Assembly: GCA_031119295.1 (NCBI GenBank)
Contig: JAVHYE010000002.1
Coordinates: 1-57,995 of the forward strand
DNA length: 57,995 bases
Source of the DNA: Pedobacter sp.
GTDB taxonomy: Bacteria; Pseudomonadota; Gammaproteobacteria; Pseudomonadales; Moraxellaceae
Reading direction: 5' to 3'
Shown: positions 30,676 to 40,071 of the stretch, piece by piece
How the letters are laid out: each line of letters opens with the position of its first letter
How positions within the stretch are numbered: position 1 is the first letter of the stretch
The notes under the pieces: generated by a model
What the model saw: only the letters and a program-made list of their open reading frames with translations
Databases searched by the model: none
Told to the model about the DNA's origin: nothing
Made by a program: the position numbers and the translations under genes

Positions 30676-31539
30676 TCAGGCTTTGCCGCTGTCGAATGTA
30701 TTGCAGCTATTGAGATCACCGGAATTCATGCCGGTCTTGAACCAGTGCACGCGTTGCGCCGAGCTGCCGTGGGTGAAGGAGTCGGGCACGGCATAGCCAC
30801 GAGCCTGTTTTTGCAATGTGTCGTCGCCTATGGCAGTGGCAGCGGTCAGGGCTTCTTCGATATCTCCCTCTTCCAGCAATTGCCGTGAGCGTTGTGCGTG
30901 ATAGGCCCAGACGCCGGCGAGACAATCCGCCTGCAATTCCAGCTTTACCGAGAGGGCATTGCCCTGGGCTTCGCTGAGACGCTGCCGTGCTTTTTGCACC
31001 TTGCCGGAAATGCCCAGCAGATGCTGCACGTGATGCCCGACTTCATGGGCAATCACATAGGCCTGGGCAAAATCACCGGGGGCTTTGAAGCGGTTCTGCA
31101 ATTCATCGTAGAAGCCGAGATCGATATAAACCTTTTCATCGGCTGAGCAATAAAACGGGCCCATGGCGGCCTGTCCGGTACCGCAGCCGGTGGACGTGGC
31201 ATCGCGGAACAGCACCAGTGTCGGTTCACGATACTGGCTGCCGCCCGCAGCAAAAATCGCTTTCCAGGTGTCTTCCGTGTCGGCCAGTACGACGGCCACG
31301 AGCTCACGGGCTCTTTTCTCTCTGGCGGATTCCGTAACCGGGCCGCTTTCCTGTGCGGGTGCACTGCTCTGCAATTGCTGTGTGCCCTGCATGACGATGC
31401 GCGGGTCTATGCCGAAATAGGCGGCGGCCAGCGCCAGCACGATGACGCCTATCCCCATGCCACCTTTACCGCCACCGGGGAAACGGCTGCCGCGACGGTC
31501 TTCGATATTGCTGCTCTGACGCTGATTATCCGTGCGCAT
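30676..31539 (-). CDS. ypfJ: Neutral zinc metallopeptidase (YpfJ family)
   Basis: RGSRFPGGGKGGMGIG N-terminus; YVIAHEVGHHVQHLLGI; LELQADCLAGVWAYHAQ. Confidence 0.92.
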   Translation of the reverse strand: MRTDNQRQSSNIEDRRGSRFPGGGKGGMGIGVIVLALAAAYFGIDPRIVMQGTQQLQSSAPAQESGPVTESAREKRARELVAVVLADTEDTWKAIFAAGGSQYREPTLVLFRDATSTGCGTGQAAMGPFYCSADEKVYIDLGFYDELQNRFKAPGDFAQAYVIAHEVGHHVQHLLGISGKVQKARQRLSEAQGNALSVKLELQADCLAGVWAYHAQRSRQLLEEGDIEEALTAATAIGDDTLQKQARGYAVPDSFTHGSSAQRVHWFKTGMNSGDLNSCNTFDSGKA

Positions 31540-31598
31540 GATGGCTTTCCTTGCAGACGCAGGCGGCGGCAGAAGTGCTGCCGTCGCCTGCGGAAAGA

Positions 31599-33923
31599 TC
31601 AGAGGTTTTCGTAGCGGTTCATGTCCAGGATGGCGGTTTCCACGGGCTCGTGCTCGCGGATGTAGGCAGTGTAGTCGTGGAAATAGATCCAGAAGTCCGG
31701 ATGCGTGCGGCGCACGCCCCAGCGCTGCACGATGGCCTCGAACTGGGTCTTGTTGCTTGCCGCCTGCATGGCCAGGGCAAAATCGCTGATCTCGGCCGCG
31801 GGCACATTGAAAGCGAAGTTGGGATAGCTCGTGAGCACGCCGGGATAAATCGTCAGGGTGTCACGGTCAGGCTGGTAGCGCAGGGATTCGGCCGCCATAT
31901 AGGCCACATTGCTGTGCGCACGATTGCGCAGGATGGTGTAGATCTCGCGCTCGCCGTCTTTCTTGTAGACGCGCAGCATGGTGGATTCAGGCAGGAAATT
32001 GATGGCGGGCATGCCCTTGCCGGGGCGTGCGGCCAGCCGGCTTACCGCCTGATCCGCCTTGCGTATCCATTCCGGCTGGTCCTTGCGTGCGCAGTTGCCA
32101 TCCGTGCAGCGGTTGATGGGATCGGGGCGCGCGTTCAGTTTCTCGAAGCGGCCTAGCAGCAGATTGGCAAACTCCCGCTTTTCGTCCTCGGCATTTTTAC
32201 TGGTATAGGCAATGGCACTGGGGCTGTCCGTATCCAGGCTGGGGTAATACAGCCACATCTTCAGCTTGCCACTGTTCTGGTACCAGTCGCTCATGAGGGG
32301 TTTGCGTGCGGTGGCCGGCAGCAGGCGCAGGAAATTGGTTTCTGCGCCATGACGGATAAGGTCGAAATACAGGCGGGTCTGCGCCTGATGCGAGACCGTG
32401 TCGTAAACATTGAAGTTCACCACCAGGCTGTAATAGGTGCGCTCGAACAGCGGGTAGTCCATCCACCACAGGGTTTGCGGAATTTCACCCCAGAGGCCTT
32501 TGCGCACCGAGGCGCTGTCGTGATGGCGGTAAATGGAAAGAATGGCGTTGTCGTTCGTGCCATCACCATTCCAGATGTCGCTGAATTTTGCGCCCTTGGG
32601 CTCATGACGCAGATAGTCTTCAGTGCGGAAATCGGTGTATTCGTTACGCAGCTTGGTGTACTTGGTCCACTGCGGAAAGAGATCACGCATTCTTTCTTTT
32701 TGCCCCGGCACACCCAGCATGGGGTCCACTTTGTGGCGGTGCTCGGCATTGGTGATGTAAAGATCGCTGTCGGGTGACTGGAAGAAGGTCCAGAAGTTGT
32801 CGCGTATCACGTCGGTCGCGATATTGCCGCGGCAGACCGGGCCGCGAATGAAGGTGCGCACGAAGTATTCGGCGTTATCCAGCATGAACTGGTAACGGGC
32901 TCGTGCCGGAATGGCCGAGAAGGTGATGAAGGGATTGGCGCGCTCATCCGTGCCATAGCCGGGCAGCTTGTCCACTTTCCAGTTGCTGCTGAAAAAAAGC
33001 TGCTCGATGCGGGCGATCTTTTCGGCATTCAGGGCGTGGGTGATATGCGTCTTGTGCACGATGCTGCCCTGTACCGGGCGCAGGCGATAATAGAATTTTC
33101 CAGCCGGGTCATCATTGGGCTGGGCAGTGGCAATGACGGAAATGGTCTGACCGGGCGGCGTGCGTGAGCGCACGACTTCAAAGAACTGGCTGTTCTTGAT
33201 GTTGTCGAAATACAGATGCGCCAGGAAAAGATGCTCATACAGCCAGCGTGCCACCAGCTGCTCGCGTAGGCTGGAGCGGTTCAGCAGTTTTTCCCAGTCG
33301 GCAATGGCTACATTTTCTTCAGCGGTGGCCACGCGTGGTTCGCTGTCTACCTTGGCGCCTTCGGCCAGCCATTTTTTCAGGGTGTTGTATTCGGTATTGG
33401 TAAGGCCGGTCACGCCCAGTGGCATGCCGCGCTCCGGATATTTCTTCTGGAATTTTTCCCATTCGCCTTCATCCAGCGGACATTGATTGCTGACATCCGT
33501 GCCGATGGGAATGCTGGCCGGCAGTTTGCTGTTCTGCTCCGGAATATTGGCGTGGCCCAGTTCTATCATCCGGGCCAGCAGTGAGGCTTCGGGGTTGCCG
33601 TTGCCCAGAACAGACGTGAAGCCCTTTTGCTGCCATTCAGCCAGACCATGTGCATCGGTAAAGAGACGGGTCGGATACTGGGTTTTTGTGCGTGTACCGT
33701 CATATACCTTGATCTTGGTGGCTCCGCGCAGCACACCTTCGCCACTGCCGAGATTGAGCTGGCAGGGCGCATCGTTGCAGGCATGGCAGGCCACGCATTT
33801 GTTTTCAAACAGCGGCTGTATGCTGGCTTTGTAGGAAACGTCGGCCTGCAGATTGGAGCTGGCCAGGGAAAGGAAAATCAGGGAGAGCAGCGGGAACAGA
33901 CGGTGCAGGGCAGTTCGGCGCAT
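31599..33923 (-). CDS. cti: Fatty acid cis/trans isomerase (periplasmic, c-type heme)
   Basis: Signal peptide; CVACHACNDAPCQLNLGSGEGVLRGATKIKVYDGTR; full-length Cti-like protein. Confidence 0.9.
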   Translation of the reverse strand: MRRTALHRLFPLLSLIFLSLASSNLQADVSYKASIQPLFENKCVACHACNDAPCQLNLGSGEGVLRGATKIKVYDGTRTKTQYPTRLFTDAHGLAEWQQKGFTSVLGNGNPEASLLARMIELGHANIPEQNSKLPASIPIGTDVSNQCPLDEGEWEKFQKKYPERGMPLGVTGLTNTEYNTLKKWLAEGAKVDSEPRVATAEENVAIADWEKLLNRSSLREQLVARWLYEHLFLAHLYFDNIKNSQFFEVVRSRTPPGQTISVIATAQPNDDPAGKFYYRLRPVQGSIVHKTHITHALNAEKIARIEQLFFSSNWKVDKLPGYGTDERANPFITFSAIPARARYQFMLDNAEYFVRTFIRGPVCRGNIATDVIRDNFWTFFQSPDSDLYITNAEHRHKVDPMLGVPGQKERMRDLFPQWTKYTKLRNEYTDFRTEDYLRHEPKGAKFSDIWNGDGTNDNAILSIYRHHDSASVRKGLWGEIPQTLWWMDYPLFERTYYSLVVNFNVYDTVSHQAQTRLYFDLIRHGAETNFLRLLPATARKPLMSDWYQNSGKLKMWLYYPSLDTDSPSAIAYTSKNAEDEKREFANLLLGRFEKLNARPDPINRCTDGNCARKDQPEWIRKADQAVSRLAARPGKGMPAINFLPESTMLRVYKKDGEREIYTILRNRAHSNVAYMAAESLRYQPDRDTLTIYPGVLTSYPNFAFNVPAAEISDFALAMQAASNKTQFEAIVQRWGVRRTHPDFWIYFHDYTAYIREHEPVETAILDMNRYENL

Positions 33924-33999
33924 GGGGCAGGGTTCCTTCTGCAAAACAATGCCGCGAGTCTAACAGCCCGTGCTGGCGGGAAAACTACCGTCCGGGCAT

Positions 34000-34028
34000 A
34001 AAAAAGCCCGGTTATCCCGGGCTTTTTG
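34000..34028 (-). terminator. Rho-independent terminator
   Basis: aaaaaAGCCCGGttatCCCGGGCTttttgt. Confidence 0.75.
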
Positions 34029-34045
34029 TACACATCCTGCTGGGC

Positions 34046-35947
34046 TCAGAGCTCAATCTGCGTGCCCAGCTCCACCACGCGGTTGGTGGGAATCTGGAAG
34101 AAGTCGGTGGCTGCCGCCGCATTGCGCGACATGCCCACGAACAGCTTTTCCCGCCACATGGCCATGCCTGGTGCCGGCGTGGCGATGATGCGTTCGCGCG
34201 AGAGGAAGAAGCTGGTGTCCATCATGTCGAATTCCAGCTTTTGCGGGCCACACTCTGCCAGCAGCGCAGGCACATCCGGTTGCTCCTTGAAGCCGTAGTA
34301 ACCGGTGATGAGGAAGAAGTTGTGCGAGATTTCCGAGACGGTCACGCGCTCGCTTTCATCGACAAAAGGAATGTCGCGCGTCACCAGCGTCAGCAGCACA
34401 TTGCGCTCATGCAGGATCTTGTTGTGCTTCATATTGTGCAGCATGGCGTGCGGCACATATTTGTGGCTGCCGGTCATGAACACCGCCGTACCCGGCACGG
34501 TTTGCACGCCGGCGCCGGCGCCACCAATCGAATTCACGAAGAGACCCAGCGGCATGGTCTCGTTGGCCAGACGCTCGAAGAGCAGTTCGCGGCCGCGCTT
34601 CCAGGTGGACATGATGGTGAAAACGATGAGGCCGATGAGCAGGGGGAACCAGCCGCCCTGCAGGACCTTCAGCGAGGTGGAGCCGAAAAAGGCCAGGTCC
34701 ACGATGAGGAAGGGCGCGCCGATGAGTGTGGCCACGAAGGGATTCCAGTTCCACAGCTTGCGGGCCACCACCATGGCGAGAATGGTGTCGCAGATCATGG
34801 TCATGGTGACGGCGATGCCGTAGGCCGAGGCCAGATTGCTGGAGGACTTGAAGGTCAGCACCAGCAGGATGATGGCGGCCAGGAGGGCCCAGTTCACGGC
34901 CGGCACATAGATCTGGCCGATTTCACGGGTGGAGGTGTGCTGGATGTCGAAGCGCGGCAGATAGCCCAGTTGCACCGCCTGACGGGTGATGGAGAACACG
35001 CCGGAGATGACGGCCTGCGAGGCGATCACCGCGGCCAGGGTGGCCAGGATCACCAGCGGATAGAGGCCCCATTCCGGCACCAGGCGGTAGAAAGGGTTTT
35101 CCACGGCTGTTGGATCAGACAGCAGCAGGGCGCCCTGGCCACAGTAGTTCAGCAGCAGGGCCGGGAAGACCATATAGAACCAGGCCAGGCGTATGGGCTT
35201 GCGACCGAAGTGGCCCATGTCGGCATAAAGGGCTTCGCCGCCGGTGATGGTCAGCACCACGGCACCCAGGGTGACGAAGGCGATGAACTGGTGCTCGGCA
35301 ATGAACTGCACGGCCCAGACCGGGTTGATGGCGCGCAGCACATCCGGGTGATGGCCGATATTGATGAGGCCCAGCACGGCCAGGGTGGCAAACCACAGGA
35401 ACATGACGGGGCCGAAGAGCTTGCCCATGGAGCCCGTGCCATGGCGCTGTATCACGAAGAGCGAGATCAGCACCGTGATGGTGATGGGCAGCACATAGGG
35501 GCCCAGCACCGGCGTGGCCACCTTGAGGCCCTCCACCGCAGAAAGCACGGAAATGGCCGGGGTGATGATGCCGTCGCCAAAGAAGAGGGCGGCGCCGAAC
35601 AGGCCTGTGGCCACCAGCAGGGCGCGCCGGCGCGGATGCTTGTGCTCGCTGCGCAGGGTGAGCGCCAGCAGGGCCATGATGCCGCCTTCGCCGTTATTGT
35701 CAGCACGCATGATGAAGGCGATGTATTTGAGCGAGACGACGAGGGTGATGGACCAGAAGATCAGGGACAGGATGCCCAGCACGTTTTCCGGCGTGATGGC
35801 GATGCCATGGGCAGCGTGGAAGCATTCCTTGAGCGCATAGAGCGGGCTGGTACCGATGTCGCCAAAGACCACGCCCAGCGCGCCCAGTGTGAGGGCCGCG
35901 GTGGACGATTTGTGACCGTGATGCTCGGTCGCTTGCATGGAGGACAT
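34046..35947 (-). CDS. kup: Kup low-affinity potassium transporter
   Basis: [26 protein letters not shown]...[16 protein letters not shown]...[20 protein letters not shown]. Confidence 0.96.
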   Translation of the reverse strand: MSSMQATEHHGHKSSTAALTLGALGVVFGDIGTSPLYALKECFHAAHGIAITPENVLGILSLIFWSITLVVSLKYIAFIMRADNNGEGGIMALLALTLRSEHKHPRRRALLVATGLFGAALFFGDGIITPAISVLSAVEGLKVATPVLGPYVLPITITVLISLFVIQRHGTGSMGKLFGPVMFLWFATLAVLGLINIGHHPDVLRAINPVWAVQFIAEHQFIAFVTLGAVVLTITGGEALYADMGHFGRKPIRLAWFYMVFPALLLNYCGQGALLLSDPTAVENPFYRLVPEWGLYPLVILATLAAVIASQAVISGVFSITRQAVQLGYLPRFDIQHTSTREIGQIYVPAVNWALLAAIILLVLTFKSSSNLASAYGIAVTMTMICDTILAMVVARKLWNWNPFVATLIGAPFLIVDLAFFGSTSLKVLQGGWFPLLIGLIVFTIMSTWKRGRELLFERLANETMPLGLFVNSIGGAGAGVQTVPGTAVFMTGSHKYVPHAMLHNMKHNKILHERNVLLTLVTRDIPFVDESERVTVSEISHNFFLITGYYGFKEQPDVPALLAECGPQKLEFDMMDTSFFLSRERIIATPAPGMAMWREKLFVGMSRNAAAATDFFQIPTNRVVELGTQIEL

Positions 35948-36166
35948 CCCCTGTAATGCCCGGTGCCAATGAAAAAAGCCGGCCTGACTCCCCCTCCGGA
36001 AGTGCTGTTCAGTAAAGCAGGAGAGGGGCGTGGCGGCTTTTCGGTGTCTGGCTTTTGAGCAGAGCGTGCATCTTACTCCGGCCTGTGCCGGGAAGCAGCT
36101 ATTGACGGTCCGACAGACTCGGGCTAGCCGGTCCCGGCGGTCCTCGCAAAAAGTCCCCGCCCGGCT

Positions 36167-36194
36167 TTGCCTTTATGGGGCAGTCGTATATCAT
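36167..36194 (+). promoter_or_regulatory. Putative sigma70 promoter of tRNA-Ser (TTGCCT-N16-TATCAT, then gCGCGCC)
   Basis: TTGCCT TTATGGGGCAGTCGTA TATCAT GCGCGCC. Confidence 0.65.
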
Positions 36195-36229
36195 GCGCGC
36201 CTCGCGACGGTAGCCCGTCGCGATTCCCT

Positions 36230-36320
36230 GGTGAGGTGGCCGAGCGGTTGAAGGCGCACGCCTGGAAAGTGTGTGTACGTTAATAGCGTACCGAGGGTTC
36301 GAATCCCTCCCTCACCGCCA
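36230..36320 (+). tRNA. tRNA-Ser (anticodon GGA), CCA encoded
   Basis: GGTGAGG TGGCCGAGCGGTTGAAGGCGCACGCCTGGAAAGTGTG + variable arm + GAGGGTTCGAATCCCTC CCTCACC G CCA. Confidence 0.97.
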
Positions 36321-36323
36321 GAC

Positions 36324-36365
36324 AAATAAAAAAGGGCCCTGCATCGCAGGGCCCTTTTTTATTTG
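36324..36365. terminator. Rho-independent terminator of tRNA-Ser
   Basis: aaataaaaaaGGGCCCTGcatCGCAGGGCCCttttttattt. Confidence 0.9.
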
Positions 36366-36373
36366 TCCGTCGT

Positions 36374-36489
36374 GAGCGGTCGGACGAGAACACGAGCGGG
36401 TTCGACAACAGGGCAAAGCCCTGTTGAACGCCAGCTTTGCTGGCGGCCCCGAAGGGGCGAGGCCGCAGGCCGAGTAATCCCGACCGCTC
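36374..36489. repeat. tRNA-Ser-adjacent multi-hairpin element (outer 10-bp stem enclosing four triloop hairpins)
   Basis: GAGCGGTCGG (36374-36383) pairs CCGACCGCTC (36480-36489); inner stems 36406-36426, 36429-36445, 36446-36458, 36461-36471, loops aaa/ttt/gaa/gca. Confidence 0.8.
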
Positions 36490-36645
36490 TCCGCTTCAAC
36501 ACCCTACTTGTTTATGCACCTCTTTGGATGTTCTCCCGGCGCAGCCACTTTTCGCTGCCACAGCCCATCGACTGTCGAATGTTCTTCATCTGTTTATAGG
36601 CGCTGGACTTCATAACGATCTCTGCGTTCGCCAGAGACACTAAAA

Positions 36646-36676
36646 AGAAAAAGCCCCCAATGAAGGGGGCTTTTTG
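36646..36676. terminator. Rho-independent terminator
   Basis: agaaaaAGCCCCCaatgaaGGGGGCTttttgct. Confidence 0.85.
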
Positions 36677-36707
36677 CTTATTGCCTGACGGACAGCTCGA
36701 AAATGGT

Positions 36708-38240
36708 TCAGTTCTCCATCGAAGCCATGCCGATACCCCCGGCGCCCTTTTGCGATGGCGGGAAGTCCTTCATGCTTTTCTCGAACGTCTCGATATAGGG
36801 GGCAAGGATGGGAATGATCCAGCTGCGCTGTTGCTGCCAGCGGAAGTGGTCACCGGTCTCGGGAGAGCGTTCGTAGGGGTCAAGCTTGATATCGATCACC
36901 AGCCCGCCGGGAATCTGCTTGGCAGCCTCCATCCATTTCTCTTTGACGGCCGTGTGTATCTTCCATTCGTCTACACGCACTGCATTCATGCTGGTTTCGG
37001 CAAAGAAGAAAAACTCATGCCGTTTGGATTTGCCATCCGGCTTGGTCAGCATGTCGATCTGGTTATAGCCATCGAGATGATTCTTGAAGGTTTTGCCGCC
37101 GACAGAGAGACCCGTCAGCAATTGCGATTTCACATCCGTTTTGCCTGCCGCTGCCATCAGGGTGGGCAGCCAGTCTTCGGAGGTCATGAATTCTCCGGTC
37201 CAGGTGTCAGCCTTGATATGCCCCGGCCAGCGCACCAGCATGGGCACGCGAAAGCCACCATCCCAGGTCAGCCCTTTTTCGCCGCGGAAGGAGGCGGAGC
37301 CGCCATCCGGCCAGTGCGCGAGGTTCACGCCATTGTCGGATGTGAAGATGACAATCGTGTTCTTGCTCAGGCCCTCTTTATCCAGTGTATCGAGCAGCTT
37401 GCCCACCAGTGAGTCGAGTTGCAGCAAGGCGTCGGTGTATTCGGTGTGCCCGCTCTTGCCCAGCCATTGTTTGCTGACGTGAATCTTCTGGTGCATGCGT
37501 GAGGGGTTGAACCACAGGAAGAAAGGCTTTTTGGCCGCTTTCTGTTTTTTCACCCAGTCTATCGACATATCGGTGAAGGTATCGTCGATGGTTTTCATGC
37601 GCTCGATAGTGAGGGCGCCTTCATCGCTGATTTTCTGCTTGCCCACACGGCCCCAGCGTGGCTCTTCGGTGGCGTCATCCGTGCTGGTGGCTATGGCATG
37701 GATCATATTGCGCGGAATGCCGGGGAATTTCGGGTCTTTCGGGAAATTGGTCATTTCCGCAATTTCCATCACGTTCAGGTGATAGAGGAAACCGTAGAAC
37801 TCGTCGAAGCCGTGTACGGTCGGCAGGTATTCATTGCGATCACCGATATGCGATTTGCCGAACATGCCTGTTGCGTAGCCTTCGGCTTTCAGCAACTGGG
37901 CGAGGGTGACATCGCTGTCCTGTATGCCGACTTTGGCGCCGGGCTGCCCCACGGCCGTGAGGCCGGTGCGGACCGGATACTGCCCTGTGATGAAGGCGGC
38001 GCGCCCTGCCGTGCAGCTGGGCTGGGCGTAATAATCCGAAATCATCATGCCTTCCTTGGCGATGCGATCGATATTGGTCGTGGTCACGGCGCCAACGCCG
38101 CGGTGATAGGCCGATACATCCATGGGCGCCATGTCATCCACCATGATGACCACGATATTGGGTTTGTCAGCCGCCTGGGCTGAGCCAAGCGCCACAAAGG
38201 CGAGGCCCAGGCTGAGTAGGGCAATTCTCAAAATGTGCAT
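36708..38240 (-). CDS. Exported arylsulfatase (S1-type, C-x-A-G-R variant of sulfatase signature)
   Basis: Signal peptide; KPNIVVIMVDDMAPMD; QPSCTAGRAAFITGQYPVRTGL; SDNGVNLAHWPDGG. Confidence 0.92.
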   Translation of the reverse strand: MHILRIALLSLGLAFVALGSAQAADKPNIVVIMVDDMAPMDVSAYHRGVGAVTTTNIDRIAKEGMMISDYYAQPSCTAGRAAFITGQYPVRTGLTAVGQPGAKVGIQDSDVTLAQLLKAEGYATGMFGKSHIGDRNEYLPTVHGFDEFYGFLYHLNVMEIAEMTNFPKDPKFPGIPRNMIHAIATSTDDATEEPRWGRVGKQKISDEGALTIERMKTIDDTFTDMSIDWVKKQKAAKKPFFLWFNPSRMHQKIHVSKQWLGKSGHTEYTDALLQLDSLVGKLLDTLDKEGLSKNTIVIFTSDNGVNLAHWPDGGSASFRGEKGLTWDGGFRVPMLVRWPGHIKADTWTGEFMTSEDWLPTLMAAAGKTDVKSQLLTGLSVGGKTFKNHLDGYNQIDMLTKPDGKSKRHEFFFFAETSMNAVRVDEWKIHTAVKEKWMEAAKQIPGGLVIDIKLDPYERSPETGDHFRWQQQRSWIIPILAPYIETFEKSMKDFPPSQKGAGGIGMASMEN

Positions 38241-38341
38241 GATGGAGCCTCATCTGCGGTTGAGAGAGAAAACATCTGAAGCAAGGGCAGTTTAAAAATC
38301 CTGAATCACCGGGTGCGGTGATTCAGGAGTGATTTGGATGC

Positions 38342-39805
38342 TTACTCCACCAGCTCGAAATCCGGCAGCTTGAAGGATTTATCGAAAAGGGCCTGTGTGC
38401 CGCCGTAGAAGCGCATGGCGGGCAGGGGGCGCAGGCCGGTAGTGGGTATCCAGTTGGATTCCAGTCCGGCCGGCGCTTTCGGGCCGACATAAATCGTTAC
38501 GCCACCATCGGCGTTCTTCTTCATTTTTCCGATGTCGTAGGAGGACAGCGTGGTGCGACCGCTGTCGCTGTAGATGAAGGACATGGTGGCGCGGTTATAG
38601 ACCGTCAGCGCCCAGAATTGTTTGACCGGCATATTCGCGGGCACATCGATCTTGTAGAGCTTGCCGGCCTCCAGAAGTTTTCCGTTCTTGTCCGCCATGG
38701 CCATCATGTATTGCGTGGCGGGCGTGTCGCTCAATTCCTTGGGCATATATGTGCACCAGAAATATTCGGCGGCACGATTGATCAGGTCGATCTTGTCGTC
38801 ATAGACGAAAGTGAAGCGCTTGTTCTTGTCGGTCATCAGCAAGGAGGCGTAATGCCGGTCCTGCCAGTAGAGTCTGTCCCTGGGAATATTGTCGAACCAG
38901 TGCTGCAGATAGAACCAGGCATCGATGACGGCCTGGCGCATGGCGCGTTTGGTGGTTTCGTCAGGCGCAAAGGGTTTTCCCTTCTCGATACCGAGTGAGG
39001 CCAACATGCCCATCATCACCTTGTCCTGGGGATTGGAAGGCTCGACGCTCATGACGGCATACATATCGTCGAAGTGGCGCTCATCGTAATAGGGCAGCGT
39101 CGGGTAGCGCTGGTTGATGGGATCGACGAAGCGTTGCTGGGGCGGGTTTGCCGCTTCAGACAGGTAATACATGCGCAGCTTTTTGGAGTATTGATAAGCG
39201 TCAGCCACGCTCTTGCCGGGTGCAGGGATGGAGCGGAAGGCAAAGGCAATACGGAAATTGGGCGAGGCGACCCGGATATATCCTTTCGGCACTTTTCCCT
39301 TGTAACCGGGCGGCGTGAACAGGAGCTTTCCGCCTTTGCCTTTGTCCAGGCCTGAGGGGCCGACATCGGCAATCGTGAATTGCCAGGCATCCACCACCTG
39401 ACCGTAGATGCTGCCCTCCGCACCGGCAACAGGTACTTCCAGTACTACGGGGCCTTTTCTCAGATCGGTATAGGCAGCGATATAAGGGGTGGAGCTGTTG
39501 GCCGTGATGGCTTCGAGTTTGGGCGTGGCCGTGCCGGAATAGGCAATGATGTCATTGTCTTTCAGTCCCAGTTCTTCAAAGGCGCCGCGGCGCAGGCTGT
39601 AGATCGAGATTGCCGGCATATTCCAGAGCACGGCTTCAAAGGCGCGCTGGTATTTGATCTGGTAATCGAAATCCTTGATGGAGGATGCAGAGCCTGCTGG
39701 CGGTTGTCCGCCATTGGGTAGGGTGCCGTCCTTCGCCATGCTGCTTGTTGTGGTCAGCAGGGCAGCAAGCCCGAGTGCGGCGACTGATTTATGAAGTGAG
39801 CGCAT
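38342..39805 (-). CDS. DUF1254/DUF1214-domain exported protein
   Basis: Signal peptide; VLWNMPAISIYSLRRGAFEELGLKDNDIIAYSGTATPKLEAITANSSTPYIAAYTDLRKGPVVLEVPVA; KQFWALTVYNRATMSFIYSDSGRTTLSSYD. Confidence 0.85.
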   Translation of the reverse strand: MRSLHKSVAALGLAALLTTTSSMAKDGTLPNGGQPPAGSASSIKDFDYQIKYQRAFEAVLWNMPAISIYSLRRGAFEELGLKDNDIIAYSGTATPKLEAITANSSTPYIAAYTDLRKGPVVLEVPVAGAEGSIYGQVVDAWQFTIADVGPSGLDKGKGGKLLFTPPGYKGKVPKGYIRVASPNFRIAFAFRSIPAPGKSVADAYQYSKKLRMYYLSEAANPPQQRFVDPINQRYPTLPYYDERHFDDMYAVMSVEPSNPQDKVMMGMLASLGIEKGKPFAPDETTKRAMRQAVIDAWFYLQHWFDNIPRDRLYWQDRHYASLLMTDKNKRFTFVYDDKIDLINRAAEYFWCTYMPKELSDTPATQYMMAMADKNGKLLEAGKLYKIDVPANMPVKQFWALTVYNRATMSFIYSDSGRTTLSSYDIGKMKKNADGGVTIYVGPKAPAGLESNWIPTTGLRPLPAMRFYGGTQALFDKSFKLPDFELVE

Positions 39806-39981
39806 GAGGTGTTCCTTCTTGTGAGGCATCCAGAGTGCATTCCGCTTATATCAGACGACGAAGACAGGATAGCAAGTGGTTCCAGGTGACGAAGCGGTCA
39901 AGTCCGGAAACTGTTGTACGGTGTTTCGATAACAGGGAGCGGTTGCGTTTAACACCGGTTTTATCGGCCGCTGTGACTGAT

Positions 39982-40013
39982 ATCAAAAAGCCCGCACAAA
40001 GCGGGCTTTTTGA
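39982..40013. terminator. Rho-independent terminator
   Basis: atcaaaaAGCCCGCacaaaGCGGGCTttttgat. Confidence 0.85.
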
Positions 40014-40071
40014 TGGGCTAACACCGGAGGGCAATGCAGGCGAAACATCCGGCTTTCATTGCCTGCTCAGG

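Noticed and set aside
34241-35956. 571-aa plus-strand ORF rich in His/Gln/Gly
   Set aside because: Antisense shadow of kup, produced by codon bias.
36363-36643. Plus-strand ORFs of 68-78 aa after tRNA-Ser
   Set aside because: They run through perfectly self-complementary hairpins; the structure explains the sequence better than coding.
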